From positions 1 to 5,072 of the forward strand of contig JAITHX010000126.1 in the NCBI GenBank assembly GCA_031279735.1: 5,072 nucleotides of DNA, read 5' to 3'. Under the pieces are notes generated by a model. It was not told the DNA's origin, did not search any database, and saw only the letters and a list, made by a program, of their open reading frames with translations. Origin of the DNA: Prevotellaceae bacterium (GTDB lineage Bacteria > Bacteroidota > Bacteroidia > Bacteroidales > UBA932). The translations under genes were made by a program, and so were the position numbers. This document shows positions 1 through 5,072 of the stretch, in pieces. The number at the start of each line of letters is the position of its first letter. The first letter of the stretch is position 1.

Positions 1-216
1 ATAAAACTGATGTCTGAACGCGCCGACCTGAAATATGCTACCGACATTTTGCCCGACGCCGATGCAGAATTTAAGGCATTCGGCGCCCGTTACTTTTCGA
101 CGCCGAAAAAGATGGGAGCAGAAACCGCCGAAGCCAATGTCAATGCAGGTTTAGCCGCCGCAAGTCAAATAGTAGATTTCTTCGCAACCGGCAATCAAAA
201 GTTCAAGGTAAACTAA
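1..216 (+). CDS. serA: D-3-phosphoglycerate dehydrogenase, C-terminal fragment (5' end outside window)
   Basis: This is the last 71 codons of a gene whose start lies upstream. The frame is open from base 1, so the ATG at 10 is probably internal. The tail contains STPKKMGAETAEANVNAG, which aligns with the TPHIGASTEEAQENVG-type segment near the end of the NAD-binding domain of D-2-hydroxyacid dehydrogenases. It ends QKFKVN with no room for a C-terminal ACT regulatory domain, as in the short (about 300-residue) SerA of Bacteroidota. SerA is a cytoplasmic enzyme that oxidises 3-phosphoglycerate with NAD+, the first step of serine synthesis. The position of the catalytic His of classical enzymes is a Lys here (codon 109-111), matching the lysine-type (type III) phosphoglycerate dehydrogenases. 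The identification rests on recalled family motifs over a short fragment; another 2-hydroxyacid dehydrogenase is the main alternative. Confidence 0.72.
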   Translation: MKLMSERADLKYATDILPDADAEFKAFGARYFSTPKKMGAETAEANVNAGLAAASQIVDFFATGNQKFKVN

Positions 217-230
217 CACGATACAAGTGG

Positions 231-268
231 GTAGTGAGTAGTGAGTAGATGGTCTCACTACTCACTAC
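231..268. terminator. Perfect 15-bp stem-loop after serA, probable terminator
   Basis: Arms GTAGTGAGTAGTGAG (231-245) and CTCACTACTCACTAC (254-268) are exact reverse complements around an 8-base loop. The hairpin begins 15 bases after the serA stop and is followed by T-rich but interrupted sequence (269-280). It is therefore a plausible but imperfect intrinsic terminator. Each arm is itself a tandem of a GTAGTGA heptamer, which suggests it may also be a copy of a dispersed intergenic repeat. Confidence 0.5.
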
Positions 269-289
269 TGTTATTTATTACACCCCGCT

Positions 290-381
290 GGCGCGGATTT
301 GCAATCCGTGCCGCTGAGTCTGCGCAAACCGCAGGCAACGCTTCGCTCGCCTGCGGTTATGAAAATTACGCCCTTCGGGCG
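290..381. repeat. Cluster of three GC-rich hairpins (composite intergenic repeat)
   Basis: Three consecutive inverted repeats lie in an otherwise gene-free gap. GGCGCGGATT (290-299) pairs with AATCCGTGCC (303-312) around a 3-base loop with one G-T wobble. AACCGCAGGC (327-336) pairs perfectly with GCCTGCGGTT (349-358). CGCCC (369-373) pairs with GGGCG (377-381) around TTC. The stretch is much richer in G+C than the A/T-rich DNA after it. It looks like dispersed repeat DNA, possibly a REP-like or mini-transposable element, but I see no terminal direct repeats. Bases 217-482 hold no convincing gene; a weak frame at 241-486 is only the read-through of these hairpins. Confidence 0.5.
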
Positions 382-445
382 AATAGCGCCTCAAAAAAAG
401 ATTTAGCCCCGAATGTGCTGTTACAGCTTATTTATTTTTTATTCC

Positions 446-453
446 TATCTTTG
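446..453 (+). promoter_or_regulatory. Bacteroidota-type -7 promoter box for the repeat ORF
   Basis: TATCTTTG matches the Bacteroidota sigma-70 -7 consensus TAnnTTTG exactly. It sits in an A/T-rich segment 29 bases before the ATG at 483, which would place the transcription start near 460 and leave a short leader. A clear -33 TTG element about 20 bases further upstream is not visible. Confidence 0.55.
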
Positions 454-471
454 CACTTTCTACGAATAAAA

Positions 472-476
472 AAGGA
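472..476 (+). promoter_or_regulatory. Shine-Dalgarno-like AAGGA before the repeat ORF
   Basis: AAGGA lies 6 bases before the ATG at 483, a good ribosome-binding distance. It selects this start, and so this frame, among the overlapping open frames of the repeat array. Confidence 0.5.
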
Positions 477-482
477 TAAAAC

Positions 483-905
483 ATGACGGATAGAGTACAT
501 ACATGTCTATGTGATTCGCAAACGGCACATCGCCGCTCGCCGTCGGCACGTGCCGAAACCGTCACGAAGGTGTGCGAACCTCTGTCGGCACGTGCCGAAA
601 CCGTCGCGCAGGTCTTCGCGGTACTTTCCGGAAGTGCGGAAACCGTCGCGCAGGTCTTCGCGGTACTTTCCGGAAGTGCGGAAACCGTCACGAAGGGCTT
701 CGCGGTACTTTCCGGAAGTGCGGAAACCGTCACGAAGGGCTTCGCGGTACTTTCCGGGAGTGCGGAAACCGTCACGAAGGGCTTCGCGGTACTTTCAGGA
801 AGTGCGGAAACCGTCACGCAGGGCTTCGCAGTACTTTCAGGGAGTGCGGAAACCGTCACGAAGGGCTTCGCGGTACTTTCAGGGAGTGCGGAAACCGTGT
901 TATAA
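483..905 (+). CDS. Hypothetical 140-aa protein made of 14-residue tandem repeats
   Basis: Function unknown. After a short unique N-terminus (MTDRVHTCLCDSQTAHRR, with two cysteines) the protein is a run of 14-residue units of the form ETVTKGFAVLSGSA, nine if the short final copy is counted. The first copies diverge (SARAETVTKVCEPL). It ends ETVL at a TAA stop. No signal peptide, membrane segment or known domain is visible. This frame is preferred because it has a Shine-Dalgarno-like AAGGA and a TAnnTTTG promoter box upstream, and because several differences between units fall on third codon positions here (TCC/TCA, GGA/GGG, GCG/GCA). The caveat is that 42 bp is a multiple of three, so any open unit gives an open frame; five of six frames are open across the array. 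It may therefore be a translated leader or a structured RNA rather than a functional protein. DUF6261 follows 53 bp downstream. Confidence 0.45.
   Translation: MTDRVHTCLCDSQTAHRRSPSARAETVTKVCEPLSARAETVAQVFAVLSGSAETVAQVFAVLSGSAETVTKGFAVLSGSAETVTKGFAVLSGSAETVTKGFAVLSGSAETVTQGFAVLSGSAETVTKGFAVLSGSAETVL
543..598. repeat. Two 14-bp perfect palindromes spaced one repeat unit apart
   Basis: TCGGCACGTGCCGA occurs at 543-556 and again at 585-598, exactly 42 bp apart, each spanning a unit junction. In later units the same junction carries a different dyad, TTTCCG-N6-CGGAAA (for example 625-630 with 637-642). The palindromes could be protein-binding sites or RNA hairpins. Confidence 0.85.
555..899. repeat. 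42-bp tandem repeat array, 8 full units plus a partial one
   Basis: Units begin with GAAACCGTC at 555, 597, 639, 681, 723, 765, 807 and 849; a 9-base partial copy starts at 891. The spacing is exactly 42 bp throughout with no spacers. Units 2 and 3 are identical, units 4-8 differ from one another by only a few bases, and unit 1 is diverged in its second half. Bases 513-554 look like an older degenerate unit, since 542-554 (GTCGGCACGTGCC) match the end of unit 1. The gradient from diverged 5' units to homogeneous 3' units is what expansion by slippage or unequal recombination would produce. The array is GC-rich and is flanked by A/T-rich DNA on both sides. Confidence 0.95.
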
Positions 906-958
906 GCAGTTTAAGATTTTAAATAACATAATTATTAATTATTAAAAATATTTTAAAG

Positions 959-1708
959 ATGAAAATTTTAAGATTGGATTTTCGCAGACTGCGTAACGAA
1001 GAATGGTTTCAACTGTTCACCGAATTTCGCGACCTGGTGTTGAAGTACAACGCCGACGAGCTTAACATCGCCGAACTGTGGGCGACGTTTCTCCTGCTCT
1101 ATGCCGACGCCGATACTGCGCTCGAAATTATCCGTAAAAGCGCGGATACCGCATTGATGATTGAAGCCGATCATGTGCGCGACCATACCTTTCGCGGCTT
1201 TGTAGATGCGGTAAAATCAGCCCGCAATCACTTCGATCCCGCTAAACGTGCCGCCGCCGAGAAGTTGATCATCATTTTTGATCATTTCGGTAATCTTGCT
1301 CATAAAGCGTTCAACGAGGAAACAGCCGGAATCCACAACCTTCTGGAAGAATTTGACAGGGGAGCGCCCGAAACGGAACTTCCGGTTGACGTTCTCGGAC
1401 TGCGGGACTGGGCAAACAAACTCGCCGCCGACAACGACGCTTACGAAGCCCTTGTCAAAGACCGCAACACGGAGGTTGCCTCGCGCTCGAAACTGCGCAT
1501 GAAGGAGGTGCGTAGCGATTTGCAGGAGGTGTACTACAAAATGGTGGCGCGTATCGAAGCCACAATGACACTCAATGGCGAGGTGCAGCCCTTTACGGAT
1601 TTTGTGAACGAATGGAATGCCTTCCTGAAACATTATTCAGATGTGCTGGCACAGCGTACGGGCAGACGTCATCCCGTTACGCCGGATACGGACGAAATTG
1701 AAAATTGA
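959..1708 (+). CDS. DUF6261 family protein, function unknown
   Basis: Complete 249-residue ORF that I recognise as DUF6261, a family of roughly this length known mainly from Bacteroidota and without an assigned function. The opening MKILRLDFRRLRNEEWFQLF, the RDHTFRGFVDAVKSARNHFDP segment (74-94), the NKLAADNDAYEALVKDRNTE segment (153-172) and the late KEVRSDLQEVYYKMVARIEA helix (182-201) fit my memory of the family. The protein is charged, looks almost wholly alpha-helical, and has no signal peptide or membrane segment, so it is probably cytoplasmic. No catalytic motif is evident. The start is the first ATG after an A/T-rich 53-bp spacer with only a weak ribosome site. No terminator or TAnnTTTG box separates it from the repeat ORF, so co-transcription from 446 is likely. 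A short Asp/Glu-rich tail ends just before an inverted repeat. Confidence 0.72.
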   Translation: MKILRLDFRRLRNEEWFQLFTEFRDLVLKYNADELNIAELWATFLLLYADADTALEIIRKSADTALMIEADHVRDHTFRGFVDAVKSARNHFDPAKRAAAEKLIIIFDHFGNLAHKAFNEETAGIHNLLEEFDRGAPETELPVDVLGLRDWANKLAADNDAYEALVKDRNTEVASRSKLRMKEVRSDLQEVYYKMVARIEATMTLNGEVQPFTDFVNEWNAFLKHYSDVLAQRTGRRHPVTPDTDEIEN

Positions 1709-1710
1709 AA

Positions 1711-1743
1711 ATGTAGAGACGCAGCATGGCTACGTCTCTACAT
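1711..1743. repeat. Inverted repeat 1 after DUF6261, possible terminator
   Basis: ATGTAGAGACG (1711-1721) pairs perfectly over 11 bp with CGTCTCTACAT (1733-1743) around an 11-base loop. It starts 2 bases after the DUF6261 stop codon. No T-tract follows, so termination is only possible. The core GTAGAGACG recurs in diverged form at 1767 and 1815. Confidence 0.7.
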
Positions 1744-1761
1744 CGGACGTGTTATGATTGG

Positions 1762-1792
1762 ACGCCGTAGAAACGCACGGCGTGTGTCTCTC
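1762..1792. repeat. Inverted repeat 2, diverged copy with a competing stem
   Basis: AGAAACGCAC (1769-1778) can pair with GTGTGTCTCT (1782-1791), with one mismatch and one wobble. It is a diverged relative of the GTAGAGACGCAC element. An alternative perfect 7-bp stem, ACGCCGT (1762-1768) with ACGGCGT (1777-1783), uses overlapping bases, so the two folds exclude each other. Confidence 0.5.
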
Positions 1793-1814
1793 GGTAAACA
1801 TCTGCCCGATATGA

Positions 1815-1833
1815 AGACGCACGTCGTGCGTCT
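1815..1833. repeat. Inverted repeat 3, near-perfect palindrome
   Basis: AGACGCACG (1815-1823) and CGTGCGTCT (1825-1833) are exact reverse complements around a single T; flanking CTAC (1834-1837) recalls copy 1. The single-base centre makes this a DNA palindrome more than a natural RNA hairpin, although a shorter stem could form. Confidence 0.7.
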
Positions 1834-1901
1834 CTACTGCCTTGTCCGTTACTATACTCAATACTGCCCGGAATGAGGCTGGGGGACTCACTGCCCGCTA
1901 C

Positions 1902-1927
1902 TGTTAAAATGTGTTAATATATGTTAA
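1902..1927 (+). promoter_or_regulatory. Three TGTTAA boxes at exact 10-bp spacing
   Basis: TGTTAA occurs at 1902-1907, 1912-1917 and 1922-1927, so each copy falls on nearly the same face of the helix. The block ends about 50 bp before the -7 box of the adhesin-like gene, a reasonable place for an activator. No known regulator is assigned. Apart from this and the elements around it, the 399-bp gap 1709-2107 holds no gene. Confidence 0.35.
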
Positions 1928-1955
1928 GTCGCCCCGATTCATGCAATATAAGCCT

Positions 1956-1975
1956 TCACATAATTGCAAATGTGA
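1956..1975. promoter_or_regulatory. Dyad TCACAT-N8-ATGTGA just upstream of the -7 box
   Basis: A perfect 6-bp inverted repeat (1956-1961 and 1970-1975) ends one base before the -7 box at 1977, so it overlies the stretch between the -33 and -7 elements. A dimeric repressor bound there would block RNA polymerase. The site is short and its function is inferred from position only. Confidence 0.3.
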
Positions 1976-1976
1976 T

Positions 1977-1984
1977 TACTTTTG
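1977..1984 (+). promoter_or_regulatory. Bacteroidota-type -7 promoter box for the surface-protein gene
   Basis: TACTTTTG matches TAnnTTTG exactly and implies a transcription start near 1990, with an A/T-rich untranslated leader of about 118 bases before the ATG at 2108. A well-placed -33 TTG is not evident; a TTG at 1964-1966 is too close. Confidence 0.5.
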
Positions 1985-2107
1985 CCTTTGATTTTTTGAG
2001 GAATCCAATGTAATAATTAAAGTAAAGAATACGAATAGACACTAAATTACAGTATGAAATAGACATATCAGTACAAACAAATATAACTCTGCAAAACATT
2101 TTCACAC

Positions 2108-5072
2108 ATGAAGATATCCCTGATGAAGACAAAAAATAAAATACCTGTCATTCTTGCAGGACTGCTCCTGATGGCGACGAGCCTTTTCTCCAACAGCGCG
2201 CGTGCCCAAAACAATGCACTGATAGGACGTGAATTTTATTTCGCAATATGGGGCAACCTGGACTTGGATACTGACCAGATAAAAATTGTCATTTTCCCGT
2301 ACGGTACCGGCACAGTTATCGTTGATGCTGCAAGCTATAATGTAACTGACGGAGTTCAATTGACGGTTGACCTGCCTCTGGCAAACTACATGACCTCTTC
2401 GCTGAAAATCACATCCGACGTTGATATCGTAGCGTATGCAGGCGTACTTGGCGACTATATTTCGCTTCCTTCGGCAGACGCTACTGCCATATTGCCTGTA
2501 ACAAGTCTGGGTACGGAATATCGCCTGTTTCAATATGAAAGAACCCTCATATTCCAGGATTTTAATGAAGTCAGAGTAATTGCAACTCAGCCGCAGACAG
2601 ATGTGTATCTGGACGGCATACATGTTGCAACGCTGGCAACTGCCGGAAGCGTATATGAACATTTCGGAATCGTTGACCTGACCGGTATAAAGTTGACCGC
2701 AAACAAGCCGGTTGCTGTCATTTCGGGTGTAACAGGTTCGGAACATCTTTCAAACGCTGAAGACGTCATCTTTGAACAAATGTGGCCTGTTTCAACCTGG
2801 GGTAAGGAATATATTCTGGTACGGCTTGGAAGCGAGGAGAACAATTGCCGTGTAGTTTCCAACGAAAACACAGCCGTCAATATACGTATAAAGACAGGCA
2901 CAGGAGCTGAACAGACTGTTTCTGTTCCCGCTGACGGATATTATGAATTTCAGTTTAATGACCTGACGCGGATTACCTCCGATGTGCCGGTTGCCGTAGC
3001 CCAATACACCACAGGCGACGATAATCCGTCAATGATGTGGGTGAATCCTTCTGCACAAAGGGTAAAAAATGCAAAACTGGCAAGGCTGACCAACTGGACT
3101 ACCTGGGTTACGGTACTGACCCGCGAACAGGATTTTGACCTGACAACATTTTCAGTCGAAGGTGCGGCAAAAGCATTTACAAATACGCAGACTTCAGCCG
3201 GTATTCCCGGATGGAAAGCAGGACGTTACAGTATGGCTGCGGGTGAAAATCTGATTGAGGTGTCCAATCAGAACGGACTTATAGCCATGATTGAAGGGTA
3301 TGCATACGACAAATCCTATATTTATGCAGCTGCCGGAGGCGATTTGAACCTGCAAAGCTACTTTACCGTTACTACAAAAACAACGCCTTACAACGATACT
3401 CATTACAGCGCAACCGACGAATCGACCCACACCTTCGGCGCTTCCGACAACCTCACTGTAAAACGCACGGTGGAAAATCCGTTTACATACGTTAAATGGC
3501 TGATTAACGGTGTAGAATATACGGGAGTTACGGAAAATACCAGTACCACGAATACACTGTCCTTTCCCGCCTCGGCGCTTGTTGCCGGCGAAAATTTGCT
3601 GACTATGGCTGTGCGGTTTCAAAATACCGGCATCGATGAGCTTTATACGGGCAAAGTCTGGCTGAGGTATCTCATGAGTTTTGGCGACGCGCCCACAAGT
3701 TACGACACGGCGGCTCATTACCTGACGGACAAACTGTATCTGGGTTCGCTCTGGGATACGGTAAAGGTGCAACCCTCTCCTTTTCACTCGGTCGATGCGG
3801 ATGCCGCCGGCAACGACGACGCCTTAACGCTGACGTCAACGAATGGATATACCGACCTCAATCAGTCGGGTTTCACATTAAACGGCTCGGGACATCTGAT
3901 CTCAACTTTCAATGTTACAAACAACAAAATGCAGGCTGCAAATCTTACAGGCTGGATAGATTTCAACCGCAACGGAGTATTCGACGCCGGCGAAGCCTCA
4001 ACGCCCATTACCGTAGCAGCAAACAGCGGCAACACTCAGCAGACGCTCACCTGGGATAACGCGGCGGGCAGGATTCTGCACGGAACAACTTACCTGCGGC
4101 TGCGGCTCTCGACAGATGCAATAACGCAGCCCGCCGATACGCTCGACGACGGCGAAGTGGAGGATTATATGCTTAATCTCAAACTTCTGAACGTAACAAA
4201 AACGGCAGTCTCAAACAATCCGGGCAACGCCACGCGCGCCGTACTCGGCGATACGATTACATACACCATCACCGTGAGCAATCCGACCGCCTCGACGCTT
4301 TCAAATGTTACCGTATTCGACCCTATACCTTTGTACACCACATACGTCGACAACAGCGCCTCGCCTGCAACGGGAGCGCTCGATAACATGAACGTCGGAG
4401 GACAGACGGTACAGGTAATAAAATGGCCTGTATTTAATTTGAATCCGTCCCCCGCCCAGGCAGTATTCTCGTTCAAGCTTGCGGTAACAGACCTTCCGCA
4501 GTTTCATGATATTAACGACAGCATCATCGCCAACATCGCATACGCGCTGTTAAACGTCGGCGACACTATCACCTCGACCGGCAACACCTGCAATCTTGCC
4601 GAAATTGTTGCCGATTCGCTGCATGCGGTTGACGACATAGCTTCGACGTATGGCGGTATTTCCGTTAATATTGATATTCTCGCCAACGACAATCTTGGAA
4701 AGTGTGATCCGTCAAGCATAATCGTTAATATTATTGTCCCGCCGGCAAGCGCCGGCAGCTCGGCAGTAATGGAAACAGACAACACGCTTACATATACTTC
4801 GGCGGCGGGATTCTTCGGCAACGATTCGCTGACATACTCAATAAAATGCAACAACACAATATCCACCGCCAAAGTGCGGATTACGGTACATTCCACGCAT
4901 CCGGTGGCAATCACTGACCATCTCTATCTTTTCGCCTGTAAAACGAAAACGAAAGACGTACTTGCCAACGATGCAAATGTTGCATCCGCAACGGTTACGC
5001 GGATAAAAGACGGCACGCTCGGCACGGCGACTTTTGCAGGCGGCATAATGACTTACGTTAACGATAAAACTT
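2108..5072 (+). CDS. Large secreted multi-domain surface protein: IgGFc-binding N-terminal, GEVED, DUF11 and Big_9 domains (3' end outside window)
   Basis: The first 988 codons are open without a stop to the window edge. Residues 1-33 form a signal peptide: Lys-rich start, hydrophobic core IPVILAGLLLMA, and a signal peptidase I site ARA|Q. Residues 38 to about 415 match the IgGFc-binding N-terminal family (PF17517), with WPVSTWGKEY at 226-235 and the GDxPSM-like GDDNPSMMWVNPSAQ at 303-317. Residues 417-522 look like an Ig/PKD-like linker. Residues 523-690 form a SFGDAPTSY-plus-GEVED module with an acidic, Ca-binding-like DFNRNGVFDAGE loop (618-629) and GEVEDYM (682-688). A DUF11 repeat (696-830) and a Big_9 cadherin-like domain (839-928, ILANDN) follow, and a second Big_9 (VLANDA) is cut by the window. 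The likely role is a surface adhesin or scaffold; IgG binding should not be assumed from the family name. The ATG at 2123 is an alternative start that gives a more classical signal peptide. No Shine-Dalgarno is seen, which is common in this phylum. Confidence 0.85.
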   Translation, partial: MKISLMKTKNKIPVILAGLLLMATSLFSNSARAQNNALIGREFYFAIWGNLDLDTDQIKIVIFPYGTGTVIVDAASYNVTDGVQLTVDLPLANYMTSSLKITSDVDIVAYAGVLGDYISLPSADATAILPVTSLGTEYRLFQYERTLIFQDFNEVRVIATQPQTDVYLDGIHVATLATAGSVYEHFGIVDLTGIKLTANKPVAVISGVTGSEHLSNAEDVIFEQMWPVSTWGKEYILVRLGSEENNCRVVSNENTAVNIRIKTGTGAEQTVSVPADGYYEFQFNDLTRITSDVPVAVAQYTTGDDNPSMMWVNPSAQRVKNAKLARLTNWTTWVTVLTREQDFDLTTFSVEGAAKAFTNTQTSAGIPGWKAGRYSMAAGENLIEVSNQNGLIAMIEGYAYDKSYIYAAAGGDLNLQSYFTVTTKTTPYNDTHYSATDESTHTFGASDNLTVKRTVENPFTYVKWLINGVEYTGVTENTSTTNTLSFPASALVAGENLLTMAVRFQNTGIDELYTGKVWLRYLMSFGDAPTSYDTAAHYLTDKLYLGSLWDTVKVQPSPFHSVDADAAGNDDALTLTSTNGYTDLNQSGFTLNGSGHLISTFNVTNNKMQAANLTGWIDFNRNGVFDAGEASTPITVAANSGNTQQTLTWDNAAGRILHGTTYLRLRLSTDAITQPADTLDDGEVEDYMLNLKLLNVTKTAVSNNPGNATRAVLGDTITYTITVSNPTASTLSNVTVFDPIPLYTTYVDNSASPATGALDNMNVGGQTVQVIKWPVFNLNPSPAQAVFSFKLAVTDLPQFHDINDSIIANIAYALLNVGDTITSTGNTCNLAEIVADSLHAVDDIASTYGGISVNIDILANDNLGKCDPSSIIVNIIVPPASAGSSAVMETDNTLTYTSAAGFFGNDSLTYSIKCNNTISTAKVRITVHSTHPVAITDHLYLFACKTKTKDVLANDANVASATVTRIKDGTLGTATFAGGIMTYVNDKT

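Noticed and set aside
241..486. 81-codon + frame after serA
   Set aside because: It runs through the hairpin cluster and into the promoter region, has no ribosome site and shows no known motif; it is a by-product of the repeats.
428..859. 143-codon - strand frame of repeated TVSALPESTAKPF units
   Set aside because: It mirrors the + strand array because 42 bp keeps frames open. No promoter or ribosome site was seen on that strand, while the + frame has both.
555..899. CRISPR array
   Set aside because: Units abut with no unique spacers, and no cas-like gene is present.
511..945. Two further + frames across the array (511-945 and 572-922)
   Set aside because: Unit differences are residue-changing in the 511 frame, and neither start has a ribosome-binding site.
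1217..1633. - strand frames opposite DUF6261 (968-1186 and 1217-1633) and the + frame 1278-1502
   Set aside because: They are shadows of the DUF6261 gene, with no family resemblance or start signals.
1802..1897. Three CTGCCCG heptamers (1802, 1864, 1891)
   Set aside because: Spacing is irregular and the motif short; no link to a promoter or structure was found.
1956..1975. CRP binding site
   Set aside because: The half-sites are in inverted order relative to TGTGA-N6-TCACA and the spacing is wrong, so only an unassigned dyad is reported.
2034..2065. Direct repeat AATAGACA (2034-2041 and 2058-2065) in the leader
   Set aside because: Two short copies in A/T-rich DNA can arise by chance, and there is no supporting context.
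2102..4914. Several - strand ORFs opposite the surface-protein gene
   Set aside because: The + frame encodes a signal peptide and recognisable domains throughout; the antisense translations are motif-free.

Overview
The window looks like chromosomal DNA from a member of the Bacteroidota, most likely Bacteroidales. Three lines of evidence point there: two exact matches to the Bacteroidota -7 promoter box TAnnTTTG (446-453 and 1977-1984), a gene I recognise as the Bacteroidota-restricted family DUF6261, and a large secreted protein built from modules common in that phylum (IgGFc-binding N-terminal domain, GEVED, DUF11, cadherin-like Big_9). All confidently called genes are on the + strand.

Layout. 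(1) 1-216: the 3' end of a gene resembling the C-terminus of D-3-phosphoglycerate dehydrogenase (serA), followed by a perfect 15-bp stem-loop that probably ends its transcript. (2) 217-482: no gene, but a cluster of four hairpin-forming inverted repeats, then a promoter and a Shine-Dalgarno-like site. (3) 483-905: a 140-codon ORF made almost entirely of 42-bp tandem repeats (8 full units plus a partial one and a degenerate leading one). (4) 959-1708: a complete DUF6261 gene of unknown function. It lies 53 bp downstream with no visible terminator or new promoter between, so it is probably on the same transcript as the repeat array. (5) 1709-2107: a 399-bp gap with three diverged copies of one inverted repeat, a helically phased TGTTAA triplet, a dyad and a promoter. 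(6) 2108 to the window end: the first 988 codons of a very large secreted multi-domain surface protein, still open at the edge.

The genes do not form one obvious pathway. serA is a housekeeping serine-biosynthesis gene and the adhesin-like gene is a separate, independently promoted unit. The part that is hardest to explain is the module in the middle: promoter, 42-bp repeat array and DUF6261. The array is open in five of six frames, carries dyads at each unit junction, and has a proper translation start. It could be a repetitive protein, a structured leader RNA controlling DUF6261, or a recombination substrate, and the sequence alone does not decide between them.
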